Source: JAGOEF01 sp964511665
Lineage (GTDB): Bacteria; Bacteroidota; Bacteroidia; Bacteroidales; ML635J-15
DNA: 64,000 nucleotides
NCBI GenBank assembly: GCA_964511665.1
Contig: CAZEHA010000014.1
Coordinates: 1 to 64,000 of the forward strand
Direction of reading: 5' to 3'
The stretch's first letter is position 1. Each line of letters opens with the position of its first letter. Under the pieces are notes generated by a model, which saw only the letters and a program-made list of their open reading frames with translations, searched no databases and had not been told where the DNA came from. Of this stretch, positions 17,672 through 27,511 are shown piece after piece. The position numbers and the translations under genes were made by a program.

Positions 17672-18232
17672 ATGGACGACATTCAATTCTACATCGACTC
17701 GGCAAAAGAAGAAATGAACGGAGCAATCGATCACCTCGAAAGAGAGTTTAGCAAAATAAGAGCAGGAAAAGCATCACCTGCAATGCTCGAAAGCATCCGA
17801 ATTGATTATTATGGACAATCGTCGCCCCTGTCGCAAGTGGCAAATGTTTCGTGTCCCGATGCCAAAACCATTTTCATTCAACCCTGGGATCGTGGCGTAA
17901 TCGAAGCTATCGAAAAAGCGATACTTGCCGCAAACTTGGGTTTTAATCCTTCGAACAACGGCGAAGTAATACGCATTCTTGTACCACCACTAACCGAAGA
18001 ACGCAGAAAACAACTTGTGAAACAGGTTAAAAACGAGGGGGAATCAGCTAAAATTGCTGTAAGAAATCATCGTCGCGATTTCATCGAAGAATTTAAGAAG
18101 CTAAAGAAAGATGGGCTGTCGGAAGACATAGCTAAAGATGCCGAAAACAAAACACACAAACTGCACGAAGATTTTATAAAAAAGATTGATGAAGCCATTG
18201 CGCGAAAAGAAAAAGAAATCATGACCGTGTAG
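17672..18232 (+). CDS. frr: Ribosome recycling factor
   Basis: 186 residues, the standard RRF length. It contains EREFSKIRAGKASPAMLESIRIDYYGQ, the FIQPWDRGVIEAIEKAI block, and the helical C-terminal segment PPLTEERRKQLVKQVKNEGE...AVRNHRRD. RRF splits post-termination ribosomes together with EF-G. It is cotranscribed with pyrH and closed by a terminator. Confidence 0.98.
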   Translation: MDDIQFYIDSAKEEMNGAIDHLEREFSKIRAGKASPAMLESIRIDYYGQSSPLSQVANVSCPDAKTIFIQPWDRGVIEAIEKAILAANLGFNPSNNGEVIRILVPPLTEERRKQLVKQVKNEGESAKIAVRNHRRDFIEEFKKLKKDGLSEDIAKDAENKTHKLHEDFIKKIDEAIARKEKEIMTV

Positions 18233-18260
18233 TATGGCCTTATTCGAAATATAGTTTTAG

Positions 18261-18290
18261 GAACCCGCCTAATTCGCGGGTTTTCGTTTT
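18261..18290 (+). terminator. Rho-independent terminator of pyrH-frr
   Basis: AACCCGC (18262-18268) pairs with GCGGGTT (18276-18282) around a 7-base loop, followed by TTTTCGTTTT. It lies 29 bases after the frr stop. Confidence 0.85.
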
Positions 18291-18351
18291 AACTGAACCA
18301 TAATAATCACTCAATTACACTAAAAACACAGTAAAAAAAAAATGCACCAAT

Positions 18352-19962
18352 ATGAAAAACTACCTATTATTAATGGCCATACTGTTGGTTAATGCCTTTG
18401 TTTTTTCGCAACCAAAACCTGATTACATGGGGTCTTATCCCGAGGCTTGCACCAGTATTACTGCCGGCAAAAAAGCCACCGCCGACGGATCGGTAATCAC
18501 CTCTCACACCGACGACAGCCACCGAACACGATCGGAGATGAATATTGTAGCCGCACAAGACCATAAAGTAGGTAGCACCGTCGACATGTTCAAAAGGGTA
18601 GCTTGCGACACAACTGCCATGCCAAGCTATGCGAATATTAAAATAGGAGAAATTCCTCAGGCAAAAAAAACCTATCAATACATCAATACAGCCTATCCGT
18701 GCATGAACGAACACCAATTAGCAATTGGCGAATCGACATTTGGTGGCCGCGAATGCCTGCAATCAGACCAAGGTCTTATCGATTGCCAACGCCTTTGCAA
18801 ACTGATGCTTGAACGATGCAAAACTGCTCGCGAAGCTATTAAAATGGCTGATGAGTTAACCAAAAAATATGGATGGATCGACGCAGGCGAATGCCTTACC
18901 ATAGCCGACCCAAACGAAGTGTGGCACTTCGAAATTGTAGGCCCCGGCAAAGGAAAAACAGGGGCTATTTGGGTTGCCCAACGGGTTCCCGACGATCATG
19001 TATCGTGCAATGCCAATGCAAGCCGCATACTCGAAATAGACCTAAGCAAACCCGATTATTATATGGCTAGTTCAAATATTTTCGATATGGCACGCGATTC
19101 ATCTTGGTGGCAATCAGATAATGAGCCGTTCCGTTTTGCCTATGCATACGCTCCACAATCGCGCAAAGAAATTGCCAGCCGCCGCCGTGAGTGGCGTATT
19201 TTCGACATGCTGGCCCCTTCGCTGAAGCTCGACCCAAACGATGAAAATTATCCTTTCTCGGTAAAACCCGATGCTCCCGTAACTCTTGAGAAACTGGTAG
19301 AAATATTTCAGGACTACTACGAAGGCACCCCCTACGACATGACGCGAAACATTACGACTACCGATAAAGAAGGTAAAACTATTGTATCTCCGCTGGCAAA
19401 CCCCTTCATGCCCTACGAGCAATTGCTATTGCACAACGTAAGCGGAAGCTGGTATTACACCGACAACGATGGCAACACGCGTTTTTTGGGAGAACGAACC
19501 ATTGCCCGCTGGTACACTATGTATGCCACCATACTACAATCGCGTTCGTGGCTACCCAACGAAATAGGAGGCCTTGCCTGGATTGCATTAGACAATGTGG
19601 CAACTTCGATATATGTTCCCATTTATTGTTCTGTAAGCGATTTGCCGGTATCGTATAAAACTCCTGGCCGCACCAATGGCTATACTCTACAATCGGCATG
19701 GTGGGTATTCAACAGGCTGGGGACACTTGCGGCACAACGCTGGGGCGACATGCGGCATGATATTGATACTGTTTGGAAACCCATGCAAAAAGAGCTATTC
19801 GAGAATCAAACAAGTGTTGAACGACTGGCCATGAACATGAAGTCGGAAAAGAAACGTATAGAATTTCTCACCCAATACTCTAACGACCAGGCAAATAAAG
19901 CAATTCACAAAGCCATTTGGCTAGGCGATTTGCTGTGGACGAAGTATGATGGAAAATTCTAG
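18352..19962 (+). CDS. Secreted C69 family dipeptidase
   Basis: 536 residues with signal peptide MKNYLLLMAILLVNAFVFSQ. The candidate N-terminal nucleophile cysteine is C33 in PEACTSITAGKKATADGSV, followed by SHTDDSHRTRSEM, the arrangement of the PepD-like C69 Ntn-hydrolase family in which a short propeptide is removed to expose the cysteine. The rest (EHQLAIGESTFGGRE, WIDAGECLTIADPNEVWHFEIVG, SCNANASRI) follows the same family. It probably cleaves dipeptides in the periplasm or outside the cell. It is monocistronic, preceded by the frr terminator and convergent with the next gene. Confidence 0.9.
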   Translation: MKNYLLLMAILLVNAFVFSQPKPDYMGSYPEACTSITAGKKATADGSVITSHTDDSHRTRSEMNIVAAQDHKVGSTVDMFKRVACDTTAMPSYANIKIGEIPQAKKTYQYINTAYPCMNEHQLAIGESTFGGRECLQSDQGLIDCQRLCKLMLERCKTAREAIKMADELTKKYGWIDAGECLTIADPNEVWHFEIVGPGKGKTGAIWVAQRVPDDHVSCNANASRILEIDLSKPDYYMASSNIFDMARDSSWWQSDNEPFRFAYAYAPQSRKEIASRRREWRIFDMLAPSLKLDPNDENYPFSVKPDAPVTLEKLVEIFQDYYEGTPYDMTRNITTTDKEGKTIVSPLANPFMPYEQLLLHNVSGSWYYTDNDGNTRFLGERTIARWYTMYATILQSRSWLPNEIGGLAWIALDNVATSIYVPIYCSVSDLPVSYKTPGRTNGYTLQSAWWVFNRLGTLAAQRWGDMRHDIDTVWKPMQKELFENQTSVERLAMNMKSEKKRIEFLTQYSNDQANKAIHKAIWLGDLLWTKYDGKF

Positions 19963-19984
19963 ATAGGCAATTAGGCGTACAACT

Positions 19985-20563
19985 TTAGCGCTGCGTTGCA
20001 TTTGAATATTCGAGTTTCACACGTGTACAGCCATTTTCGGTAATGGTAACCACACCCTGCCATTGATAGTTACCGTCGGTAGCTGTGTAGTTGTGATCTC
20101 CAAGAACTAAGTCGGTAAAGTTGGCACAATCGGTTGCACCACAAGCGGGTTCGGTAGTCCTCTTATCGACGATGTTTTCGGTATAGCCATCGAGGCTTAC
20201 TGTAATATTATCGTAGCTTTCGCTTTGCCAAAACACTGCATTTCCGGTTTTGGGGATTACGTTTATCGATTTGGTGAGGGTACTGGTCAATTGCCCGTCG
20301 CGCGATGAAGCTACGAGAGTAAAACTTAAAATACCTGATGCCGACATGGGAATTTGATAGCTGGGATTTACTTCGCTACTGGTTTGATCGCCCGGAAACG
20401 TCCACTCGTAATGATGAGCATCGATCGAAGCATTAGTTATAACCACTGTTTCGCCTGCATTATACGTAGTTTTATCAAAAGTGAAATTTGCTGTAGGCTG
20501 TTTCTGACACGAAGATAATATGATACTCGTAAGAACCAGAGCGATAAATAATAGTTTTTTCAT
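19985..20563 (-). CDS. Lipoprotein with a PKD-like domain
   Basis: 192 residues. The signal peptide ends in a lipobox (LTSIILSSC), giving an acylated cysteine at about residue 19. Residues ~23-100 are PKD-like: ANFTFDKTTYNAGETVVITNAS then HHYEWTFPGDQ and ILSFTLVASSRDG. The remaining half (SYDNITVSLDGYTENIV, LGDHNYTATDGNYQWQG) forms a second beta-rich module with paired cysteines (CGATDC). PKD domains usually bind proteins or glycans at the cell surface. No operon partner; the function is not known. Confidence 0.8.
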   Translation of the reverse strand: MKKLLFIALVLTSIILSSCQKQPTANFTFDKTTYNAGETVVITNASIDAHHYEWTFPGDQTSSEVNPSYQIPMSASGILSFTLVASSRDGQLTSTLTKSINVIPKTGNAVFWQSESYDNITVSLDGYTENIVDKRTTEPACGATDCANFTDLVLGDHNYTATDGNYQWQGVVTITENGCTRVKLEYSNATQR

Positions 20564-20704
20564 ATAAATTCGAATTTATTTGTTCATCCTACTCTTTTGG
20601 ATTTTCGGTTACTCCATTGCCCGCATCATATGTTAAGTGAGGCTATGCATTAGCAGCAATGCCTGCAATTTATTAAATATTTTTAAAGTTGAAAAAACTG
20701 TTAA

Positions 20705-21766
20705 TTATTTTTTATTCATAATTTTTGTTTGTCGAGCTATCGATTCCTTATGAATAAGCTCAAGGAGTTGCCTGATAAAATCTTCTGCCAAGCCTTCGCG
20801 GCGAGCCTGCTCAAGGCGCGATTCTAATATACGTCCCCAACGCCTCAACTGCAAAACACTAACATTGTTTTGTTTTTTGAATTCACCAATCTCATCAACA
20901 TAACGCATTCGGTGCATCAGCAATTCGAGCATTTGAAAATCAATCACATCTATTTTTTCTCGCAGATCTTCGAGTTGCTGGGTAAACTCAGGGTTTTCGG
21001 AGCTGCCTTTTCGAAAAATCAGCGACTGCACCAGTTGACAAAACTCTTCAGGCAAAAGTTGCTGTTTGCTGTCGCTAAGCGCATTTTTAGGATCGATATG
21101 CACTTCGACCATGAGGCCTGCAAAATTCAAATCGAAAGCGCGCTGCGAAATATCGGTGATGAAACTCTTGTTTCCGGCAATGTGACTGGGATCGCATATC
21201 ATGGGAATATCAGGGAAGCGCCTTCTGAATTCGATTGGGATTTCCCAGCGAGGCGTGTTGCGCAATTCCGATTTTTCGAATGGATAAAACCCCCTGTGTA
21301 TTGCAGCCACATCCGAAATCTGATTTTCGAGCAATCGCTCAAATGCCCCGCACCACAAATCGATATCGGGATAAGCAGGGTTTTTTACCATAATACTGAA
21401 GCCACAGCCTTTTAATGAATCGGCAAGCTTTTGCATCGAAAATGGGTTCGACACGGTGCGGGCGCCTATCCATGCAATATGAATACTGTGTTTTCCCAAT
21501 AATTCTACATGCTCGGGCTCAGCCACTTCAACAGCTACCGGAATATGTAATTGTTTTTCGATGTGGGCCATCCACGGCAATGCTTCGGCTCCCCTACCCT
21601 GGAAACTCCCGGGACGACTGCGAGGCTTCCATACTCCGGCTCTAAAAACCGAAACATTCCCACACTGAACAAGGGTTTTAGCCGTTTCAAAAACCTGATT
21701 GTACGATTCGGCGCTACATGGACCGGCTATAAACCAGGGATTCTCGCGTATCGAAAAAAAATTCAT
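20705..21766 (-). CDS. Bifunctional DAHP synthase / chorismate mutase (type II)
   Basis: 353 residues. The N-terminal ~260 residues are a DAHP synthase: WFIAGPCSAES, FRAGVWKPRSRPGSFQG, HIAWIGARTVSNPFSMQ, and MICDPSHIAGNK with metal and PEP ligands. Residues ~265-345 form an AroQ-type chorismate mutase helix bundle (LEDLREKIDVIDFQMLELLMHRMRYVDEIG...RRWGRILESR). The first activity starts the shikimate pathway and the second makes prephenate. This fusion is characteristic of Bacteroidota, where the mutase domain can also mediate feedback control. The gene lies 12 bases downstream of the thiamine-binding protein gene. Confidence 0.93.
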   Translation of the reverse strand: MNFFSIRENPWFIAGPCSAESYNQVFETAKTLVQCGNVSVFRAGVWKPRSRPGSFQGRGAEALPWMAHIEKQLHIPVAVEVAEPEHVELLGKHSIHIAWIGARTVSNPFSMQKLADSLKGCGFSIMVKNPAYPDIDLWCGAFERLLENQISDVAAIHRGFYPFEKSELRNTPRWEIPIEFRRRFPDIPMICDPSHIAGNKSFITDISQRAFDLNFAGLMVEVHIDPKNALSDSKQQLLPEEFCQLVQSLIFRKGSSENPEFTQQLEDLREKIDVIDFQMLELLMHRMRYVDEIGEFKKQNNVSVLQLRRWGRILESRLEQARREGLAEDFIRQLLELIHKESIARQTKIMNKK

Positions 21767-21778
21767 GTCAACAATTTA

Positions 21779-22093
21779 TCAGGTTTTAAGCTTTCCGATT
21801 TTATCTTCGATCGACTCGGTTTTCTTGGTTATACGCCCCATGGGTTTATTGGTTTGAATATCGAGACTTATTGTTGCATACACCCTTTTGCTGTGCGGCT
21901 CCAGTATATCATATGCCATTTCGGCGATTGCAAAAGCCTGCGTCACATTTTCGGTCTCAACTATTGTTCCCATCGCCGTAAGCCGATAGTCGAAGCCACT
22001 TTGACTTATCATCTCAACTATCTTACTTACGTAAGCACTAACACTAATCCCTTGATCGGTGGGAAACATGGCAAAATTCATCAATACCGACAT
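21779..22093 (-). CDS. MTH1187/YkoF-like thiamine-binding protein (UPF0045)
   Basis: 104 residues from the ATG at 22093, giving MSVLMNFAMFPTDQGISVSAYVSKIVEMI. This matches the family start better than the TTG two codons upstream. The conserved pieces MFPTD, YRLTAMGTIVET and RVYATISLDIQTNK are present. The family has a ferredoxin-like fold and binds thiamine-like ligands in the cytoplasm; its physiological role is unclear. It sits between the LPP20 lipoprotein gene (14 bases) and the DAHP synthase gene (12 bases), so it is probably part of the same transcript. Confidence 0.85.
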   Translation of the reverse strand: MSVLMNFAMFPTDQGISVSAYVSKIVEMISQSGFDYRLTAMGTIVETENVTQAFAIAEMAYDILEPHSKRVYATISLDIQTNKPMGRITKKTESIEDKIGKLKT

Positions 22094-22107
22094 ACACAAA
22101 TGTATTC

Positions 22108-23481
22108 TTAGTTTGCGAACAGTTGTCCGGCGATTTCTTTACTTACTCTTCTTGTAATAATATTTGAAGCTTCTTTGTAAGCTTCACGAGTAGCTTCAGC
22201 AGCATCGTTACCCTCTCCGTCGGCAGTAAACATTTTCTGATAGATTAGATCACTCTTACTATCCTTTACACTAATGGTCATTTCAACAGAAGCTTCTTCG
22301 TTGTAATGGGTTTTGGGCTTTTTTACTGAATTCGACTCGATATAAATAGAAAAGTCAGCATCTTCGATGCTATGCACGATACCATTTTCGGCAGCCAATG
22401 CACCTTGCATGGCATCACGCAACATAGTCTGCTCAACAATTTGATTGAAGTTTTTCTCTACACTCGAAATAAAAAAGTTCGGCTTTTCGACATGTAACAA
22501 TACTAGCTTTTTAGAAACGGGTATCTGTCGTATTATATTCCGTACCAAAGGATCTTTGGTAAGTCTCGACCATGTTTGCATGTCGGGCCAAACACTGAGT
22601 GTTTCGTTTTTATTTGAACTATTTATTTTATTGATGTCGCAAACAACCCGCCCCAGATTATCGCTCACATAACGGTTCTGTATAAGGCCACTGGTACTCA
22701 AACTAAACTCAACCGGAATATTCGACAATGGCTGATTTTGGGCATTTACCACATAAAAAGTTTTATATTCGGCCGGAACGGGAATTCCTCTTTTCACCGT
22801 GATATCGGTTTTAATAAAGTTAATCTGCACCGATTGCACAATGCCAATCATTGCGGTAAATACTTCCTGTGCTATATCGGTTTTTACACCATCTATCTCG
22901 GTTTCGGTACTTTCGGCCATGTACGGTTTCAGCACCGAAAGTGCATCGGCATAAAAGCTGAAAGCTTCAAACAACGCATTGTTGACATGTTGCTTTTTGC
23001 CCTCGTTAAACTTGAGCAGAGCCTCGTTGATGGCTTGGTTTTTACGCTGCGATTTAAGTGAAGCATGCTTCTCTTTCGAAAGCCGATAATACACCCAATA
23101 GTATTCTTTGTTCTCCCATGTTTCAACCAGTTCGTAACCTTCGAGAAACATATCAGAAGAAGCTTTTATTTCGCTTGACCAATTAGAATTGATATTATAA
23201 TTATTTTCCATAATCGACAGCACCGAAGCGCTTGAGATATTCACCGATATTTCGCGCGAAAGATCTCCCAATGCTTGTTGCTGAGCCGTTTGTGTGTAAT
23301 CGGCCGGAGCGAATCCGATTTTTGAAGCGGAACCTATTCCTGTGTAATACATCGCACTCACCGGTTTGGTTTTTACCCAGTCGGGGGGTGGAGCCTTCGA
23401 TTTTGAGTTTTGGCTTAAAATATTACACCCATACAGCCATGCTGTAAGAATTAAGATTAAAAGTATTGAAAATCTCTTCAT
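22108..23481 (-). CDS. LPP20 family lipoprotein
   Basis: 457 residues with a lipoprotein signal (FSILLILILTAWLYGC, acylated C19). Residues ~33-140 resemble the LPP20 domain: PDWVKTKPVSAMYYTGIGSAS...AQQQALGDLSREISVNISSAS...YYWVYYRLSKEKH. The middle has helical and Ig-like parts (IPVEFSLSTSGLIQNRYVSDNLGRVVCDI). The C-terminal ~100 residues (MQGALAAENGIVHSIEDADFSIYIES...AATREAYKEASNIITRRVSKEIAG) resemble a second LPP20/FlgP-like unit. It overlaps the preceding lipoprotein gene by ATGA. Envelope role unknown. Confidence 0.8.
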   Translation of the reverse strand: MKRFSILLILILTAWLYGCNILSQNSKSKAPPPDWVKTKPVSAMYYTGIGSASKIGFAPADYTQTAQQQALGDLSREISVNISSASVLSIMENNYNINSNWSSEIKASSDMFLEGYELVETWENKEYYWVYYRLSKEKHASLKSQRKNQAINEALLKFNEGKKQHVNNALFEAFSFYADALSVLKPYMAESTETEIDGVKTDIAQEVFTAMIGIVQSVQINFIKTDITVKRGIPVPAEYKTFYVVNAQNQPLSNIPVEFSLSTSGLIQNRYVSDNLGRVVCDINKINSSNKNETLSVWPDMQTWSRLTKDPLVRNIIRQIPVSKKLVLLHVEKPNFFISSVEKNFNQIVEQTMLRDAMQGALAAENGIVHSIEDADFSIYIESNSVKKPKTHYNEEASVEMTISVKDSKSDLIYQKMFTADGEGNDAAEATREAYKEASNIITRRVSKEIAGQLFAN

Positions 23482-24815
23482 CGTTCGGGATCGTAATTGT
23501 TAACAGCATCGGCAATTCTTGACGACGACACTTCAATGATTTCTCCGGTTAAAGTATTATAGTCTTTTATTACTTTGCGTCCATTAAGCAATTCCTGTAA
23601 GGCTTTCACATCTTTTTGATTGTCGTGAATTACATCCTCCTGACTGCTCGATGAAGCACTTTTCCAATAACCGGGTACCAGATTTTTCGAATTACCACTA
23701 TATTCGGCATAGGCTATTCTGTCTTCGCTCACAAAACTATGGCTATTGGTACCAATAATTTCGCCTGTTTTGTTTCGGATGAGCCTATATGTAAACGATA
23801 TTTTAACACTGCGCCCCATATTAAATTCGTTATACACCACTTTGTCGTATTCAGTAACGGTTTTGGTGTTTCCTTCTTCGTCTTTCACCTGACGGGTCTT
23901 TTTTAAATACCCACGTTTTTCGGTTTTATTCAATGTGCCTTTTTCGTATGTAAAAGCGGTAACAGAAGTGTAGAGGCTGATATCGGCCACCGGTCGGGCC
24001 ATATTTCCCTGTCCGGTTTGCGATGATGCTTCGATAAGTTTAAGGAACGGATTCTGTTTCTCTTGAATTGCCTTAAGAATTCCGGCCTCAAGAGTAGCGT
24101 TTATCCCTGATGTAGAGGATTTATTTTCAACCGGATAGATGGCAAGTGTCAGCGTAGCTTTTTTCAAACACTCTGCCCTGAGATCGTAAGAATCTTTGTA
24201 GTTGCCATACTCTTTAATGATACGATCGTAGTGATAGTAGGCGGTGCGATACAGCTTATTATCCATTTTTATTTGTGCTTCCCTGTAAACAGGTTCATAT
24301 ACCGAGATGTTTAGTTTTTCTTTAGCATCTTTGTAATTAGGCTGTAACGAAACAATCTCGCGGAACAGTCTTTCGGCATCGGTAAAATTAGCGGCATCAA
24401 GGTACTTGTTAGCCTCAACATACTTATCGGCCAGATAAATATCTTTAACCTCGTCGTAGTATTCACGATAGAAACCCGGGAAGTTCAGCTCTACACCTAT
24501 TCCCGTAATTTTGTTATAATAATCGTCGGCATCCTTAAAATTATATACTGCCTCTTTGTTATTTCCTTCGTTATAGGCTTTATTAAACGCCGACAGCTTC
24601 TTTTCGAGAACGCGCTGACCGGTTCGCTTCATGCCTATTTTGGCATCAACATTAGTTGGCTTGGCCACCACCGCCTGATAATATAATTCGGCAGCATCGG
24701 CATACATACCGGCCTCTTCCATCTTCGAGCCCTTTTTGGTAAGGCGGGTAGAAAGACACGATACCGTGATAAGAGCCAGTATTACAAACAGAGCTGGTCG
24801 GGTAAATGTTTTCAT
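23478..24815 (-). CDS. TPR-containing lipoprotein with a CsgG/FlgT-like central region
   Basis: 445 residues. The lipobox is FVILALITVSC (C20). Residues ~28-210 are helical repeats of TPR character (EEAGMYADAAELYYQAVVAKPTNVDAKIGM, NFTDAERLFREIVSLQPNYKDAKEKL, DNKLYRTAYYHYDRIIKEY). LTLAIYPVENKSSTSGINATLEAGIL then recalls the start of CsgG/LpoB/FlgT-like modules. It is translationally coupled to the LPP20 lipoprotein gene (ATGA overlap) and follows the transglutaminase-like gene by 56 bases. The three likely form an envelope complex; this is inference from synteny. Confidence 0.75.
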   Translation of the reverse strand: MKTFTRPALFVILALITVSCLSTRLTKKGSKMEEAGMYADAAELYYQAVVAKPTNVDAKIGMKRTGQRVLEKKLSAFNKAYNEGNNKEAVYNFKDADDYYNKITGIGVELNFPGFYREYYDEVKDIYLADKYVEANKYLDAANFTDAERLFREIVSLQPNYKDAKEKLNISVYEPVYREAQIKMDNKLYRTAYYHYDRIIKEYGNYKDSYDLRAECLKKATLTLAIYPVENKSSTSGINATLEAGILKAIQEKQNPFLKLIEASSQTGQGNMARPVADISLYTSVTAFTYEKGTLNKTEKRGYLKKTRQVKDEEGNTKTVTEYDKVVYNEFNMGRSVKISFTYRLIRNKTGEIIGTNSHSFVSEDRIAYAEYSGNSKNLVPGYWKSASSSSQEDVIHDNQKDVKALQELLNGRKVIKDYNTLTGEIIEVSSSRIADAVNNYDPER

Positions 24816-24871
24816 ACGCTACATATTCTTAATTAGACCTCGTAAAATTAATAAAACATATCAAATTTTCC

Positions 24872-27484
24872 TTATTGTCGTAAAATGTCTTTTTCGGTAT
24901 TCACTACTTTTTGATAGTGATCTCTGCTGTAGTCAATCATCAGGTCGCCATTTACCTTAAAAAACTTAATGTAATTTACACTTAAGCTGCGAAAGAGTGT
25001 GTCGTAATAAATCCCTTTCAGTGTTTTCACTTGTTTGTTTCCGCTTTTATAGTCGCGCATTTGAGCCTGTGCTCCATTGGTAATGCTCAGCGGCCCACAT
25101 TTCAACACTTGTCCGTTGTTGGTGTAGAAACTCACAATACCATTGCGGCTACTTAGCCGGCTTAAGGCCTGCAAGCTTGTGTAAAACCCTTTATAATCGT
25201 TTTTAAACGAAGGATTCAGGGTGTTGAGTGTGGCCAGAATTTCTTTACCGCCAATATCGAGATTTGCATTTTCGAGGGTTTCCATCAGTGCAAAGAATCC
25301 GGCAATACTCTTGTTGTAGCGCATTGAAACATACTGGTCGGTAAGCTTTTTCCATGCTTCTACCAATTCGTAACTTCCCGAACTGCCAAATTCGGGCCCA
25401 AAGCTGTAGCGGGCTTCCGAAAGCGAACGCTCGGTGGTGATAACAATGGCATTGTTGTCGTTATGATATATGCTAATGCTTTCGTCCCAGGTGTATTCGC
25501 GTACATAATGAAAGCCCTGCACCTCGCCATTTTCAGAAATCAAACACTGAAAAGCATAGGGTTTTGCAACACTCACCGTGTCGAGAGCAACACCCGTGAG
25601 CCATTGCATTTTTCCGCCAACGTCCATTTTTAACACAAACTGATCGTCGCCCGACTTTGCCTTAAGCGAACGATTGCCCGCTGAAATTGTGCCGGTGAAT
25701 TGGCCTGTTAGGTAAATATTGTTCATGCTGTCGGTAGCCATTCCATCGGGCGTAAAGTTCCCCGAAAATTGCATTGTGTTGAGCCAAATCAGATTGTTCC
25801 GCTTATCGTAAGCAGCCACAAACAATCCGGTTGTTTCTTTGTTGTTGTTGTACGTGGTTGCCCCCAGTTGCAGGCTGTCGCGAAAAATACCCGACACCAC
25901 ATACGAGTTGTCTTTCAAATAAATTAAATCGCTGCTGCTTCCGGTGCGTATGCCTCCGGCATTGTAAATTTTCTCCCAAACAAATTCGGGCTGCCCTGTT
26001 TCCGACAAACGCTTTTCGGGTGCAACCACCGAAAATTTCGATTTCTTAAACTCCGGCATAGTTGCCCCTATGGGCGCATTGATATAGGTGGGATCGCAAA
26101 CTGTGTAAACACTACCTTTATATTCAACCACATCGCCATAGGCTTTGTTGCTGAAATTCACAGCTGTGGCAATATGCAACGGGTAACACAGGCTTATTAC
26201 CGGCAATTGCAGAAATTCGTTCACCAAAAATGCAAAAAACACCGAGCGGTCTTCGCAATCGGCTGCAGGATAATGCAATATTTCCTCGGCAAAAAAGTAC
26301 TTCTCTTTACCAAACTGCTCCTGATCGGTTTTATACTCAAAGGCTGTTTGAACCATTTTCAACAAAAAAGCAGCCGCATCTTTCTCGTCCATGCGGTGCA
26401 CAATGGGCCACAATTGTTTTGCAAGCGACTCAAGGCTTAAGTCGGAAATACCGGCATCAAAATACAAACTGATATTGCACTGCGGATAAGCCTTGTAGAA
26501 TTCAATCAGATTTTTGTTGTACAGTATATCGAAAGAGTAATTGACCCCGTTGTATGAAAACTTCAGGTTTCGCGAAGCGGTGTCAACCGGAAACAGCGGA
26601 CTTTTGTACAGATTGAAATTCATAATTTGATTGGCCGACTGGTAATTGCCTGCATAAGTGAACAATGTTCCCGGGTTTTCGTCGAAAACATAATATTTCA
26701 GCCCTTCGAAGGTATAGTAGTTGTATCCGTAAACCTGATTCACCGAAGGAATCAACAAGTATATTTTTTGATTCTGATATCCGATTTTTGTTTTATACCC
26801 CATTTTTGTCAGCATAAACCAGGTTAATAGCTTTGCGGTGTTGTCGTCGGACACCGATTTTTGTGCAATTTGCGTGGTAAACTGCAACAGGGCATAGTCG
26901 TTTAAATTGGTGGTGTTTTTTAGTTTTAATATCTCGCCCAACACCTGATTGTGATCGGTGGCACACATTTTTTCCCAATACTTTGCAATATTTGCTTCGT
27001 TAACGGGCTGCGAAAACTTTTCGCACATAGCAAGGGGTAGATTCAGGGCTACCGGCACTCCGTAGAACGAAAACGACACCGCTTTACTTTTAATTTCGGG
27101 CTTACGTTTTTCGTCGGCAGGAATGGCAGTGCGCGGAGGTACTACCATAGTTTCGCTGGTTATTTCGCGCGTTATTTGCGCGGGTTGTATCACACGCACC
27201 GGCTCAACCTGTATCATTTTTTTATACACGGGAATTTTTTGAGGGCCCGGCATTTCATCGGCCGACATAGCCTTGAACAATTGAAACTGCTCCCAGTCGT
27301 TCTTTAAATATTCCGAAAACTCCTTGTCGGCTTGTTCTACATATTTTCGGTAATCATCGCGCAATGCTTCTATCCCTTTATCATAATCCTGTTTGAATTT
27401 CTCAAAATCATCGTCCACCTGAGCGATAAGAGCCAAACTTGGTAGGATGAAAAGTATTCCGGCAAGTACATGTTTCAGATTCAT
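24872..27484 (-). CDS. Secreted transglutaminase-like protein with beta-propeller-type repeats
   Basis: 870 residues with signal peptide MNLKHVLAGILFILPSLALIAQ. A charged coiled-coil-like stretch follows (DFEKFKQDYDKGIEALRDDYRKYVEQADKEF, residues ~24-65). A papain/transglutaminase-like core around residues 400-470 shows the order Cys (YPAADCEDRSVFFAFLV), His (YPLHIATAVNF), Asp (YTVCDPTYINAP), as in a catalytic triad. After ~500 there are SBBP-like repeats (MATDSMNNIYLTGQFTGT, DQFVLKMDVGGKMQW). It is the first gene of a minus-strand unit with two lipoproteins. It may act as a periplasmic protease or cross-linker, or bind peptides; no substrate can be named. Confidence 0.75.
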   Translation of the reverse strand: MNLKHVLAGILFILPSLALIAQVDDDFEKFKQDYDKGIEALRDDYRKYVEQADKEFSEYLKNDWEQFQLFKAMSADEMPGPQKIPVYKKMIQVEPVRVIQPAQITREITSETMVVPPRTAIPADEKRKPEIKSKAVSFSFYGVPVALNLPLAMCEKFSQPVNEANIAKYWEKMCATDHNQVLGEILKLKNTTNLNDYALLQFTTQIAQKSVSDDNTAKLLTWFMLTKMGYKTKIGYQNQKIYLLIPSVNQVYGYNYYTFEGLKYYVFDENPGTLFTYAGNYQSANQIMNFNLYKSPLFPVDTASRNLKFSYNGVNYSFDILYNKNLIEFYKAYPQCNISLYFDAGISDLSLESLAKQLWPIVHRMDEKDAAAFLLKMVQTAFEYKTDQEQFGKEKYFFAEEILHYPAADCEDRSVFFAFLVNEFLQLPVISLCYPLHIATAVNFSNKAYGDVVEYKGSVYTVCDPTYINAPIGATMPEFKKSKFSVVAPEKRLSETGQPEFVWEKIYNAGGIRTGSSSDLIYLKDNSYVVSGIFRDSLQLGATTYNNNKETTGLFVAAYDKRNNLIWLNTMQFSGNFTPDGMATDSMNNIYLTGQFTGTISAGNRSLKAKSGDDQFVLKMDVGGKMQWLTGVALDTVSVAKPYAFQCLISENGEVQGFHYVREYTWDESISIYHNDNNAIVITTERSLSEARYSFGPEFGSSGSYELVEAWKKLTDQYVSMRYNKSIAGFFALMETLENANLDIGGKEILATLNTLNPSFKNDYKGFYTSLQALSRLSSRNGIVSFYTNNGQVLKCGPLSITNGAQAQMRDYKSGNKQVKTLKGIYYDTLFRSLSVNYIKFFKVNGDLMIDYSRDHYQKVVNTEKDILRQ

Positions 27485-27503
27485 AGTCAGATTTTTAGAA
27501 TCT

Positions 27504-27511
27504 CAAAAATA
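27504..27511 (-). promoter_or_regulatory. Possible -7 box for the transglutaminase-like/lipoprotein operon
   Basis: The minus strand reads TATTTTTG 20 bases before the ATG at 27484, matching TAnnTTTG. No clear -33 box. Confidence 0.35.
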
